From an uncultured Prosthecobacter sp. (lineage in GTDB: Bacteria > Verrucomicrobiota > Verrucomicrobiia > Verrucomicrobiales > Verrucomicrobiaceae): a stretch of 8,033 nucleotides of DNA. Numbering within the stretch: position 1 is the stretch's first letter; every line of letters begins with the position of its first letter. The position numbers and the translations under genes were made by a program. Location: the NCBI GenBank assembly GCA_937941745.1, contig CALDGV010000058.1, forward strand, positions 1 through 8,033. Reading direction: 5' to 3'. The notes below the pieces were generated by a model. It saw only the letters and a list, made by a program, of their open reading frames with translations. It was not told where the DNA came from and ran no database searches. Below, piece after piece: positions 1 to 6,509 of the stretch.

Positions 1-227
1 ATGTCAAAGGTGTGAAGCTCAGCGGCGTTTCGCCCATCGGCCCGGCCGCCAAGGCGGGTGTGAAGGGCGGTGACATCATCATCAAGCTCAATGGCAAGGA
101 AGTGCTCAACATCTATGACTACACCAGCCTCATGGGTGAGCTGAAAATCGGCACGGAGACGGACATCGTTGTCCTGCGAGAAGGCAAGGAAGTGCCGCTC
201 AAGATCACCCCCACCTCGAGAGAGTAG
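1..227 (+). CDS. C-terminal PDZ domain of an exported peptidase (partial)
   Basis: The reading frame is already open at the left edge (first full codon at base 3), so the gene starts outside the window. About 74 C-terminal residues are visible and form most of a PDZ domain: a LSGVSPIGPAAKAGVKGGD segment followed by IIIKLNGKEV, the usual carboxylate-binding-loop and GD(I/V)I signature. The tail continues NIYDYTSLMGELKIG and ends in a short basic-acidic terminus. PDZ domains of this type sit at the end of periplasmic proteases and bind exposed C-terminal peptides or place substrates. The NIYDY wording is what I associate with PDZ-tailed M28 zinc aminopeptidases, but the catalytic part is not visible, so a Do/HtrA-type or other PDZ protein remains possible. 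The PDZ call is firm and the peptidase family is inferred. A strong terminator follows 20 bases after the stop. Confidence 0.75.
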   Translation, partial: VKGVKLSGVSPIGPAAKAGVKGGDIIIKLNGKEVLNIYDYTSLMGELKIGTETDIVVLREGKEVPLKITPTSRE

Positions 228-246
228 GGTGCCCTTGCTGATAACG

Positions 247-286
247 GTTCGCGATGAATGGCATCGCGAACGTCTATTTTTGTTTT
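247..286 (+). terminator. Rho-independent terminator after the PDZ protein gene
   Basis: A perfect 10-bp inverted repeat, GTTCGCGATG (247-256) and CATCGCGAAC (262-271), is separated by a 5-base loop. After two to three bases it is followed by a T-rich run, TATTTTTGTTTT (275-286). Stem, short loop and T tract together are the classic intrinsic terminator layout. It lies 20 bases after the stop at 225-227. It also covers an ATG at 254-256 that would be the longest start for the next gene, which argues against that start. Confidence 0.85.
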
Positions 287-313
287 GAGCCAGGGGTGGG
301 ATTTCTGGCGCTC

Positions 314-1633
314 ATGTTGTCGCACGCCCTTGTCCCGACGCTTCTCGCCTTCACCAGCCTTTCGCTGGCGGGAGAGGCTGTCCCGGACGTGCTTCCTCCG
401 GTGTCTTCGGATTTTACCTTCACCTTTCAAGCCCGGGTTCGCGGCGAGTGGCGTCAGAATGTTTATGATTTAAGCGACGCTCGGGATTCCGTGACGGACG
501 ACACCTGGCTGCTGCATCGCGTGCGCCTGGGGATGGAATGGCAGCCGGCGACTTGGCTGCGTCTGGTGGTGCAGGGGCAGGATGTGCGGGAGTCTTTTTC
601 CGACCGGGCCGACATTCCGCTGCAGCAGGGGGCTGAAGGTGATGACGCCTTCGATCTGCGGCTCGCTTCGGTTGAATTCGGAGACTCGTCCGGGCTGTCG
701 TTCAAGGTCGGGCGTCAGGTGCTCTCCTACGGGGATGAACGCCTCGTCGGGCCGCTGGAATGGCTGAATTTCAGCCGCACCTTTGACGCCGTGAAGCTGC
801 GTTATCAGGATCAAGGCTGGTGGGTGGATGCCTTTTCATCCAGCGTGGTGCGGCCCCACGAGTCCCACTTCAACACTTCCGACTGGACGGATCTTCAAAA
901 CCCGCGGCGTCAGGTTTTCAGCGGCCTTTATTTCAGCAGCGCATTCCTGCCTTTCCAGACCAGCGATTTGTATGCCTTCCACCTGCATGAGGAAGCTGCG
1001 AGCGGTGGAACGGATTTCATCACGCTCGGGACTCGGATGAAGGGCAATCCACTGAAACTGGCGGGGTGGGACTACACGGCGGAACTGGCTGCACAGGCCG
1101 GGCGTGTCCGAGGTCTCGACCTCCGCGCTTACGCGTTGCATCTTGAAGCGGGCTACAACTGGTTGAAGCAGCTCTGGAAGCCTCGTCTGGCCCTGGAATA
1201 CAGTCATGGCAGCGGCGATGGTGATCCTGCCGATGGCAGGGTGGGGACGTTTCAGAACCTCTTTCCAACGAATCATCCTCCATATGGCTTCATGGACACC
1301 ATGTCCTGGCAGAACATGCACAATCTCGTCCTGCGCATGGCAGCGCAGCCTCATGAGCGCCTCAAGACCACTCTGGATGTGCATGGCTTCTGGCTGGCCG
1401 ACACCGCCGATGCCTGGTATCGCGCCAATGGAACCACCCAGGTCAGGCCCATCACCTCCAATGCGCGCAGCTATGCGGGGACGGAGATCGATTTTACGGT
1501 GAACGCCAGGCTCAGCCGCCATCTGGAGATGCTGCTGGGCTACAGCCATTTTTTTGCGGGCTCCTATCTCGATGACACCGGCGATGCCGATGGGGCCGAC
1601 TTTGCCTACTTGATGCTGACTCTGAACTACTGA
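314..1633 (+). CDS. Alginate export family outer-membrane beta-barrel protein
   Basis: Predicted outer-membrane channel of the AlgE/alginate export family (Alginate_exp), usually about 400-500 residues; this one has 439 from the chosen start. The N-terminus MLSHALVPTLLAFTSLSLAG reads as a short signal peptide. Mature protein shows alternating strand patterns from about residue 34, including HRVRLGMEWQP (69-79), and the family hallmark KVGRQVLSYGDERLVGP at about 131-147, followed by a FSRTFDAVKLRY strand. It ends in LMLTLNY, with the terminal aromatic residue typical of barrels inserted by the Bam machinery. The frame extends upstream to an ATG at 254, but that ATG lies inside the terminator stem, so I prefer ATG 314 or possibly GTG 296. 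No clear ribosome binding site supports either. The substrate cannot be told from sequence: family members export alginate or act as general anion or sugar-acid channels. The antiporter gene follows after 14 bases and is probably co-transcribed. Confidence 0.85.
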   Translation: MLSHALVPTLLAFTSLSLAGEAVPDVLPPVSSDFTFTFQARVRGEWRQNVYDLSDARDSVTDDTWLLHRVRLGMEWQPATWLRLVVQGQDVRESFSDRADIPLQQGAEGDDAFDLRLASVEFGDSSGLSFKVGRQVLSYGDERLVGPLEWLNFSRTFDAVKLRYQDQGWWVDAFSSSVVRPHESHFNTSDWTDLQNPRRQVFSGLYFSSAFLPFQTSDLYAFHLHEEAASGGTDFITLGTRMKGNPLKLAGWDYTAELAAQAGRVRGLDLRAYALHLEAGYNWLKQLWKPRLALEYSHGSGDGDPADGRVGTFQNLFPTNHPPYGFMDTMSWQNMHNLVLRMAAQPHERLKTTLDVHGFWLADTADAWYRANGTTQVRPITSNARSYAGTEIDFTVNARLSRHLEMLLGYSHFFAGSYLDDTGDADGADFAYLMLTLNY

Positions 1634-1647
1634 ACCACACAACCGCC

Positions 1648-2910
1648 ATGACCAACCTCCAGCTAGCCATCCAGTTCTTCCTCCAAATCGGCCTCATTCT
1701 GATGGTCTGCCGGGTTGTTGGCATGATTGCCGCGCGCTTTGGGCAGCCTCAGGTGGTGGCGGAAATGATCGCTGGAGTCCTGCTTGGGCCGTCCCTGCTT
1801 GGTGAGTTTGCGCCCAGATGGTCGGAGTCGCTGTTCCCCAAGGATTCGATGAAGGTTTTGTTTCCCGCATCACAGCTTGGGCTGGCCTTGTACATGTTCA
1901 TCGTGGGATTGGAGTTCCGGGTGGACATCGTCAGGAAGCGCTTTGGGGCCTCGGTGGCGGTCAGTCTGGCGGGCATGGCCGCGCCGTTCCTTCTCGGAGC
2001 TGCCCTGGGCTGGATCTTCCACACGCAGACCCAGCTTTTCCCTGAGAAGACTTCGCTGAACAATGCCATGATCTTCATGGGAGCCTCGATGTGCATCACC
2101 GCCTTCCCGATGCTCGCACGCATCATCCACTTCAAAGGGCTGGCAGGAACCACGATGGGCACGGTGGCGATCGGTGCCGGCGCCATTGATGATGCGGCTG
2201 CCTGGGGAATGCTGGCGGTGGTGCTGGCCAGCTTCAATGGAGACTTCTCCCATGCCCTGCTGAGCATTGGCGGCGGCCTTGGGTATGTGGCGCTTTGCCA
2301 CATCATCATCCGGCCTTTGCTGGCAAGGCTGGCTGCCGGCATTGAGGCCCGGGGCAAGGTGAGCGATGGCGAATATGCCTTCTTCCTGGCCCTCATGTGC
2401 CTCGGTTCCTGGTGGACGGACTACATTGAACTCCACGCCGTCTTTGGCGCGTTTGTCATGGGTTCGGCCATGCCGCGTGGGATGATCAACAAGGTACTGA
2501 TTGATCGCACGCAGCCTCTGGCCGTGGCGCTGCTGCTGCCGCTCTTCTTCACTTATTCCGGGCTCAACACGCGTCTGGGCCTGCTGAACACAGGCTACCT
2601 CTGGCTGCTCTGCGGCGCGGTCTTGGCGGCGGCGATCTGCGGCAAGGGAGTGGCCTGCTGGGCGGCGGCGCGGGCATCCGGCATTTCCAACAAGGAGGCC
2701 ATGGGCATCGGCGTGCTGATGAATGCGCGCGGCCTCATGGAGCTGATCATCATCAACATCGGCCTCCAGCGTGGCATCATCTCACCGGAGATCTTTGCCA
2801 TGCTGGCCATCATGGCCGTGATCACGACCCTGATGGCCAGCCCGATCTTTGAGCGCTTGGTGGGCACCGGCACCTTCAAAGGCGAGCCGGAGCCCGGCAC
2901 GGAGATCTGA
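1648..2910 (+). CDS. CPA2-type cation/proton antiporter (Na+/H+ exchanger family)
   Basis: A 420-residue inner-membrane antiporter of the monovalent cation:proton antiporter-2 type (Na_H_Exchanger domain), likely exchanging K+ or Na+ for H+. About a dozen hydrophobic helices span residues 5-400. Visible hallmarks are GQPQVVAEMIAGVLLGPSLLG (32-52), FIVGLEF (84-90), MCITAFPMLARI (148-159), the ion-binding double aspartate in GAIDDAAAW (178-186), and MNARGLMELIIINIG (358-372). The last is reminiscent of the plant CHX and yeast Kha1 branch as well as KefB-like proteins. The protein ends about 20 residues after the last helix, so the cytosolic TrkA-N/RCK or USP regulatory domain found on many KefB/KefC-type or CHX proteins is absent. 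Start ATG 1648 has no recognisable Shine-Dalgarno sequence, but the 14-base gap suggests translation after the beta-barrel gene. Its stop lies 2 bases from the stop of the convergent isomerase-like gene. Confidence 0.92.
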   Translation: MTNLQLAIQFFLQIGLILMVCRVVGMIAARFGQPQVVAEMIAGVLLGPSLLGEFAPRWSESLFPKDSMKVLFPASQLGLALYMFIVGLEFRVDIVRKRFGASVAVSLAGMAAPFLLGAALGWIFHTQTQLFPEKTSLNNAMIFMGASMCITAFPMLARIIHFKGLAGTTMGTVAIGAGAIDDAAAWGMLAVVLASFNGDFSHALLSIGGGLGYVALCHIIIRPLLARLAAGIEARGKVSDGEYAFFLALMCLGSWWTDYIELHAVFGAFVMGSAMPRGMINKVLIDRTQPLAVALLLPLFFTYSGLNTRLGLLNTGYLWLLCGAVLAAAICGKGVACWAAARASGISNKEAMGIGVLMNARGLMELIIINIGLQRGIISPEIFAMLAIMAVITTLMASPIFERLVGTGTFKGEPEPGTEI

Positions 2911-2912
2911 CA

Positions 2913-3830
2913 TCAGAGGCCAAAGGCCTCGTCCATCTCCTTGGCGACCCCTTTGAGATAGGCGAGGTCTCCTCCGGCCACCTCGGCGGCAAGCCAGCCA
3001 TGGAAGTTGATTTCGATGAGGGCTTTGCGGACATCGGCGTAGTCGATGTCTCCCTGGCCGATCGGGGTGAATTTGTTCTGTGCCCGTGAGAAGCCTTTCA
3101 CGTCCAGTTTGAGCACACGATGGCCGAGCTGGCGGATCCAGCCTCCCATGCTGCCGAACTTCCAGTGGTTGCCGATGTCAAACTGCATGCCCACCCAGGG
3201 CGAGCGGAACTCGTCCACATACTTCACAAACTTGTCAGCGGTCTGGTTGGAGTCGCCTTCGTGGTTGTAGAGGAACTGGTTCCAGACGTTTTCGATGACG
3301 ATCTGCACGCCCAGTTCCGCAGCCAGGGGCACGGCTTTGGCAATGTTCTCCACCGAGCGGGGCCAGATTTCATTCTCGGGTCCATCTTCACCCTTGCCAA
3401 CAACGAGCAGCACGCTGTGTCCGCCGACCTCGCGTGTTTCGCGCAGAGCCTGCTTGAGGTTTTCCAGGGCCTTCTTGCGGATCTCAGGATCAGCGCTGGT
3501 GTGGCGGATCTGCCAGTGCTGGCCGCAGACACTGCCGTCCACCGGCAGGCCGGATTCCGCGATGGCCTTCTTGGTGTCCTCGACGCTGTCCCCTGGGAAG
3601 CCCATTTCCACGCCCATGAAGCCGGCTTCCTTGGCCATCTTGAAGCGCTCCGTGAGGTTGCCGCCTTTGATCATGCCGATCTTGAGCGTCTTGTAGAGGC
3701 GGCCGGCGAGGGCGTCGGGGATGCCTGGATTGGCGCGGGCCGCTGTGGGCAGCGCCATGGCTCCTGCGGCCAGGGCGGCTTGATGGAGGAACTGACGGCG
3801 GGAGGAGGTCGGAGATGAGGTGGGTGACAT
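2913..3830 (-). CDS. Tat-exported sugar phosphate isomerase/epimerase-like TIM-barrel protein
   Basis: A 305-residue protein of the xylose-isomerase-like TIM-barrel superfamily (AP_endonuc_2), common as exported copies in Verrucomicrobiota and Planctomycetota. The N-terminus has SSRRQFLHQAALAAGAMALP (9-28), a twin-arginine signal with a likely AxA-type cleavage near ARA (31-33). Barrel motifs follow: VEMG (74-77), GQHW (103-106), IVIEN with E180, QFDIGNH with D218 and H222, LDVKG (242-246), GQGDIDY (258-264) and AAEV with E283. The acidic residues and histidine match the divalent-metal ligand pattern of the superfamily, so the catalytic site looks intact; the actual sugar substrate is unknown. 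The frame stays open upstream to 5018, but that extension is antisense to the DUF1501 gene and precedes the Tat signal, so I start at ATG 3830. No Shine-Dalgarno is seen there. The DUF1501 gene is divergent, 138 bases away. Confidence 0.88.
   Translation of the reverse strand: MSPTSSPTSSRRQFLHQAALAAGAMALPTAARANPGIPDALAGRLYKTLKIGMIKGGNLTERFKMAKEAGFMGVEMGFPGDSVEDTKKAIAESGLPVDGSVCGQHWQIRHTSADPEIRKKALENLKQALRETREVGGHSVLLVVGKGEDGPENEIWPRSVENIAKAVPLAAELGVQIVIENVWNQFLYNHEGDSNQTADKFVKYVDEFRSPWVGMQFDIGNHWKFGSMGGWIRQLGHRVLKLDVKGFSRAQNKFTPIGQGDIDYADVRKALIEINFHGWLAAEVAGGDLAYLKGVAKEMDEAFGL
2916..2930. other. Small hairpin at the convergent antiporter/isomerase junction
   Basis: A perfect 6-bp inverted repeat, GAGGCC then AAA then GGCCTC, lies in the last codons of the minus-strand isomerase-like gene, a few bases past the antiporter stop. 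Neither strand has a T tract after it. It could slow polymerase or protect a 3' end where two genes meet with only 2 bases between stops, or it may be chance in the Ala-Phe-Gly-Leu codons. Confidence 0.25.
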
Positions 3831-3921
3831 GGCAGAGGGAACAACAAACGCGGCTCGCCCCGCTGTCCAATCAGCGTCAGCATACTTGTGTGCCCGGTGG
3901 TGGTATCTTGGAAGAACCTGC

Positions 3922-3955
3922 CGCCTGAATGGCAAGAGTTGCCATTCCGCAGGCG
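3922..3955. promoter_or_regulatory. Interrupted palindrome upstream of the DUF1501 gene
   Basis: GAATGGCAA (3927-3935) and TTGCCATTC (3939-3947) form a perfect 9-bp inverted repeat around GAG. The arms extend outward as CGCCT (3922-3926) with AGGCG (3951-3955), after a 3-base bulge CGC on the right. That gives 14 paired bases in all. There is no T tract, and the structure lies in the shared divergent intergenic region, one base before the AGGGAG ribosome binding site of the DUF1501 gene. It could be a dimeric regulator's operator or an mRNA hairpin controlling translation of DUF1501. The symmetry is seen directly; the function is inferred. Confidence 0.5.
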
Positions 3956-3956
3956 T

Positions 3957-3962
3957 AGGGAG
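3957..3962 (+). promoter_or_regulatory. Shine-Dalgarno-like site for the DUF1501 gene
   Basis: AGGGAG lies 6 bases before ATG 3969. It is the only start in the window with a good purine-rich ribosome binding site, and it decides the start of DUF1501 over an in-frame upstream ATG at 3888, which lies beyond the palindrome and would put 27 non-signal-like residues before the Tat motif. Confidence 0.6.
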
Positions 3963-3968
3963 CCCACG

Positions 3969-5408
3969 ATGCCGCTTCATCATCCAGCATCCCGACGCGA
4001 AGTCCTCCAGGCCGGAGCCATTGGCCTGCTGGGGCTGGGGATGAATCATCTCACCGGACTGCGCGCTCTGGCCGCACCGGGAACCGCCACTGCAGCGCCC
4101 CGGGCGAAGTCGGTGATCTACATCTTCCTCTCGGGCGGACTGGCGCAGCAGGAGAGCTTCGACATGAAGCCCGATGCCCCCATGGAATTCCGCGGGGAGT
4201 TCAAGCCAATCCGCACCAAGACACCGGGGCTGCACATCTGCGAGCATCTCCCGAACCTCGCGCGCATCTCCAACAAATGGTCGCTCGTGCGCTCGCTGAC
4301 GCATGGCACCAGCGAGCATTCCCAGGGGCATCATGTGATGCTGACGGGCCGCAGCGACCTGCCGCCCGGCTTTGATCCTACCAAACCGAAGAAGTCCGAT
4401 CATCCCAGCATGGCCGCCCTGGCCACGGCGCTTCTTCCCAGGCGCCCGGACAATCTGCCGCCCGCGATTGTTCTGCCCGACAAGCTCGTGCACCGCACCG
4501 GGCGCACGCTCGCCGGGCAGTTTGCGGGCACGCTCGGGGCCAGGCATGACCCCTGGTTTCTGGAGATGTCGCCCTACCATCCGGATCATTATGGCGCCTT
4601 CCCCCAGTATCTTTTCCACCATGAACGCGGCCTGGAAAAGGATGGCGCCCTGCAGTTCCGTGCTCCTCACCTTTCGCTGCCGCAGGGACTGACGCTGGAC
4701 CGTGTGATGGATCGCGTCTCGCTGCGCAATTCGCTGGAGCAGCAGACCGAAAACCTCACTGAACTGGCGGGCGATGTTGCATTTGACTCCTACCGGCAGG
4801 CGGCTGTTTCGCTTCTCGGCAATCAGAAGGTCCATGAAAGCTTCAGCCTGGACAAGGTGGATGCCCGCACCCTCGACCGCTATGGCCGTCACAGCTTTGG
4901 CTGGAGCCTGCTGATGGCGCGCCGCCTGCTCGAAAGCGGCGTCCGCATGGTGCAGGTGAACCTGGGCAACAACGAGACCTGGGACACCCATCAGGCGGCC
5001 TGGAGAAACCTGAAGCATTTCCTACTGCCGCCGATGGATCAGGCGGTGAGCGCGCTGATCGAAGATCTCGATGCCTCCGGGTTGCTGGAGGAAACGCTGG
5101 TCGTCATGGGCAGTGAGTTTGGGCGCACCCCCAAGATCACCTCCATCAGCAAGACGGCGCTTCCGGGCCGTGACCACTGGGGGCATGTGCAGAGCGTGCT
5201 TCTCGCAGGTGGCGGCGTGCAGGGCGGCCGGGTGATCGGCAGCACGGACAAGATCGCCGGCTATCCCGAAAGCGATCCGCAGACTCCGGAAAATCTGGCG
5301 GCCACCATTTACGAGGCTCTGGGCCTGCCCCGCGAGCTCATGTGGCATGACTTCACAGGTCGCCCGCAGCCTCTCTATCATGGCAGCCCGATTTCAGGGC
5401 TGATGTGA
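3969..5408 (+). CDS. DUF1501 domain protein with Tat-like signal
   Basis: A 479-residue member of DUF1501, a family abundant in Planctomycetota and Verrucomicrobiota, of unproven function, with a fold related to the alkaline phosphatase/sulfatase superfamily. The N-terminus has SRREVLQAGAIGLLGLG (8-24), a twin-arginine-type signal, so the protein is probably exported folded. Core motifs: IFLSGGLAQQESFDMKPDAP (52-71), the variable family version of a GG...xxFDxKP opening; HGTSEHSQGHHVMLTG (112-127); WDTH (338-341); GSEFGRTP (381-388) and GRDHW (400-404), with Asp/His residues placed as in metal-binding phosphatase-like sites. Length is normal for the family and nothing looks broken. DUF1501 genes often sit directly beside a DUF1549/DUF1553 cytochrome-type partner; none is present here, so this is a stand-alone copy within the window. 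It is transcribed away from the isomerase-like gene, with the palindrome immediately upstream. Confidence 0.92.
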   Translation: MPLHHPASRREVLQAGAIGLLGLGMNHLTGLRALAAPGTATAAPRAKSVIYIFLSGGLAQQESFDMKPDAPMEFRGEFKPIRTKTPGLHICEHLPNLARISNKWSLVRSLTHGTSEHSQGHHVMLTGRSDLPPGFDPTKPKKSDHPSMAALATALLPRRPDNLPPAIVLPDKLVHRTGRTLAGQFAGTLGARHDPWFLEMSPYHPDHYGAFPQYLFHHERGLEKDGALQFRAPHLSLPQGLTLDRVMDRVSLRNSLEQQTENLTELAGDVAFDSYRQAAVSLLGNQKVHESFSLDKVDARTLDRYGRHSFGWSLLMARRLLESGVRMVQVNLGNNETWDTHQAAWRNLKHFLLPPMDQAVSALIEDLDASGLLEETLVVMGSEFGRTPKITSISKTALPGRDHWGHVQSVLLAGGGVQGGRVIGSTDKIAGYPESDPQTPENLAATIYEALGLPRELMWHDFTGRPQPLYHGSPISGLM

Positions 5409-5415
5409 TCCGCTC

Positions 5416-5443
5416 TTGGCAGGCGGCGTGCCGTGCCTTTAAG
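5416..5443 (+). promoter_or_regulatory. Possible sigma-70-like promoter for the small envelope-protein cluster
   Basis: TTGGCA (5416-5421) resembles a -35 box (5 of 6), and TTTAAG (5438-5443) is a weaker -10 candidate after a 16-base spacer. It lies between the DUF1501 stop and ATG 5452. If used, transcription would start at or within a few bases of the ATG, giving a leaderless or nearly leaderless message, consistent with the missing Shine-Dalgarno. Short motifs like these arise by chance. Confidence 0.3.
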
Positions 5444-5451
5444 CTGCACGC

Positions 5452-5910
5452 ATGGAGTCCATGCCCCCTCCCATTCCCCAGCCCCGGGATCCCGCCCTGG
5501 TGGATCAGGAGCATTTGCGGCTGCTCACGATCTTCCATTACGTGCTCGCGGGCATCACGGCACTCTTTGCCTGCCTGCCGATTCTGCATGTGGCGCTCGG
5601 CCTGTTCTTCATCCTGGCTCCGGAGGAACTGATGAAGGGTGGCCAGGGCCATGCCGAGCCGCCGCCCGCCTGGTTTGGCTGGGTCTTTGTCATCATGGGC
5701 GGTGTCTTCGTTCTGCTGGGCTGGGCACTCGCTCTGCTGACCTTTCTTTCCGGGCGTTATCTGGCCGCGCGGCGGCGCTGGCTGTTCTGCATGATCATCG
5801 CAGGCATTCAGTGTGCCTTCGTTCCCCTCGGCACGGTGCTGGGCATCTTCACCCTCATCGTGCTTCAGCGGGATTCCGTGCGGCGGCTTTTCCCTGCTTC
5901 CGCCTCATGA
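5452..5910 (+). CDS. Small three-helix membrane protein, function unknown
   Basis: A 152-residue integral membrane protein I cannot assign to a named family. It opens with a proline-rich cytosolic-looking stretch, PPPIPQPRDP (5-14), then a LRLLTIFHYV helix start. Three hydrophobic segments lie at about 30-57, 75-100 and 110-137. Between the first two is a loop rich in Gly, His, Pro and Glu, ending EPPPAWFGW. Arginine-rich turns, RYLAARRRW (102-110) and RDSVRR (140-145), suggest cytosolic faces by the positive-inside rule. A second in-frame ATG at 5461 would drop only three residues. A longer overlapping frame (5433-6470) encodes an Arg/His/Ala-rich shadow here, and only its 3' part is the next real gene. 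The stop overlaps the next start in an ATGA arrangement, implying translational coupling. Confidence 0.75.
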   Translation: MESMPPPIPQPRDPALVDQEHLRLLTIFHYVLAGITALFACLPILHVALGLFFILAPEELMKGGQGHAEPPPAWFGWVFVIMGGVFVLLGWALALLTFLSGRYLAARRRWLFCMIIAGIQCAFVPLGTVLGIFTLIVLQRDSVRRLFPASAS

Positions 5911-6470
5911 GTCCAGGCCCGGAAAGGAGACAGGGAAGGGCATGGCATCTGTTCGTTGGTGCCGCCATGGTGCTGCTGCTCGGCTTGCTCGTGCTGGGTG
6001 GGCTGAGGAAGGCTTCCGAATGGGGGATGATCCGAAACTCCCGCGAACAACCCCTGCCGCCGCGCAGGCTTCCGCCCAGCCCGCCTCTGCCGGGGGAGCC
6101 CATCCTGGCCTCGTATGCCAGCCCTGCCAGCCGTCCGCAGGATGACCTCAGCCTCATGGCGCACGCCTTCAGCAACCTGCTCATCCTGGTCAAAGGCGAC
6201 GCCCCCTTCCGGATGGGGGCCAATGAAGAGTTTGCCGCCGCCCTGCGTGGCCGGAACCACGACCAGCTGCGTTTTCTGCCTGATGACCACCCTTGCTTCA
6301 ATGCCCAGGGCCAGGTCGTGGACCGCTGGGGCTCTCCGCTGTTCTTCCATGTCACCTCCCGTGATCGCATCGACATCCGCAGCGCCGGGCCCGACCGCCA
6401 GATGTGGACCGATGACGACCTCGAACGCCGTCACGACGGCCAGTTCCGCAAGGGAAAGAGCCCGCCATGA
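5907..6470 (+). CDS. Membrane-anchored protein with pseudopilin-like C-terminus
   Basis: A 187-residue protein starting at ATG 5907, which overlaps the previous stop by 4 bases (ATGA). A basic N-terminus (RRQGR) is followed by one membrane helix at about 12-33 (AWHLFVGAAMVLLLGLLVLG), then a proline-rich linker (49-64) and a soluble domain. The C-terminal part, VVDRWGSPLFFH (137-148) and then IRSAGPDRQMWTDDDL (157-172), resembles the end of GspG-type major pseudopilins, where a DxWGxPY strand and an acidic SxGxD segment bind calcium. Unlike pilins, it lacks the prepilin G/F-T-L-E cleavage motif before the helix, and the proline linker is atypical, so I infer only a related fold. Its role is unknown. 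A cell-envelope job is suggested by the membrane-protein and lipoprotein neighbours. Confidence 0.75.
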   Translation: MSPGPERRQGRAWHLFVGAAMVLLLGLLVLGGLRKASEWGMIRNSREQPLPPRRLPPSPPLPGEPILASYASPASRPQDDLSLMAHAFSNLLILVKGDAPFRMGANEEFAAALRGRNHDQLRFLPDDHPCFNAQGQVVDRWGSPLFFHVTSRDRIDIRSAGPDRQMWTDDDLERRHDGQFRKGKSPP

Positions 6471-6509
6471 CGCTTGCCTTGCAGGTCCGCATCGGTTTCT
6501 ATTCCTCTC

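Noticed and set aside
836..1642. A 268-residue minus-strand open frame within the beta-barrel gene.
   Set aside because: No family features, and it is fully antisense to a gene with family motifs and a signal peptide.
3931..3943. TGGCA...TTGC in the palindrome as a sigma-54 promoter.
   Set aside because: The GG and GC elements are 2 bases too close for the -24/-12 spacing, and the similarity is explained by the inverted repeat itself.
3831..5018. Upstream extension of the minus-strand isomerase-like frame, which would give a 701-residue protein.
   Set aside because: The added part is Arg/Gln/His-rich, matches no family, is antisense to the well-supported DUF1501 gene, and precedes a Tat signal that must be N-terminal. 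It is open only because of GC-rich codon use.
5433..5906. Long plus-strand frame continuing into the pseudopilin-like gene, suggesting one 345-residue protein.
   Set aside because: Its first 158 residues are a low-hydrophobicity Arg/His/Ala/Pro-rich shadow of the clear three-helix membrane protein in another frame. The real start is ATG 5907, followed by a membrane helix.
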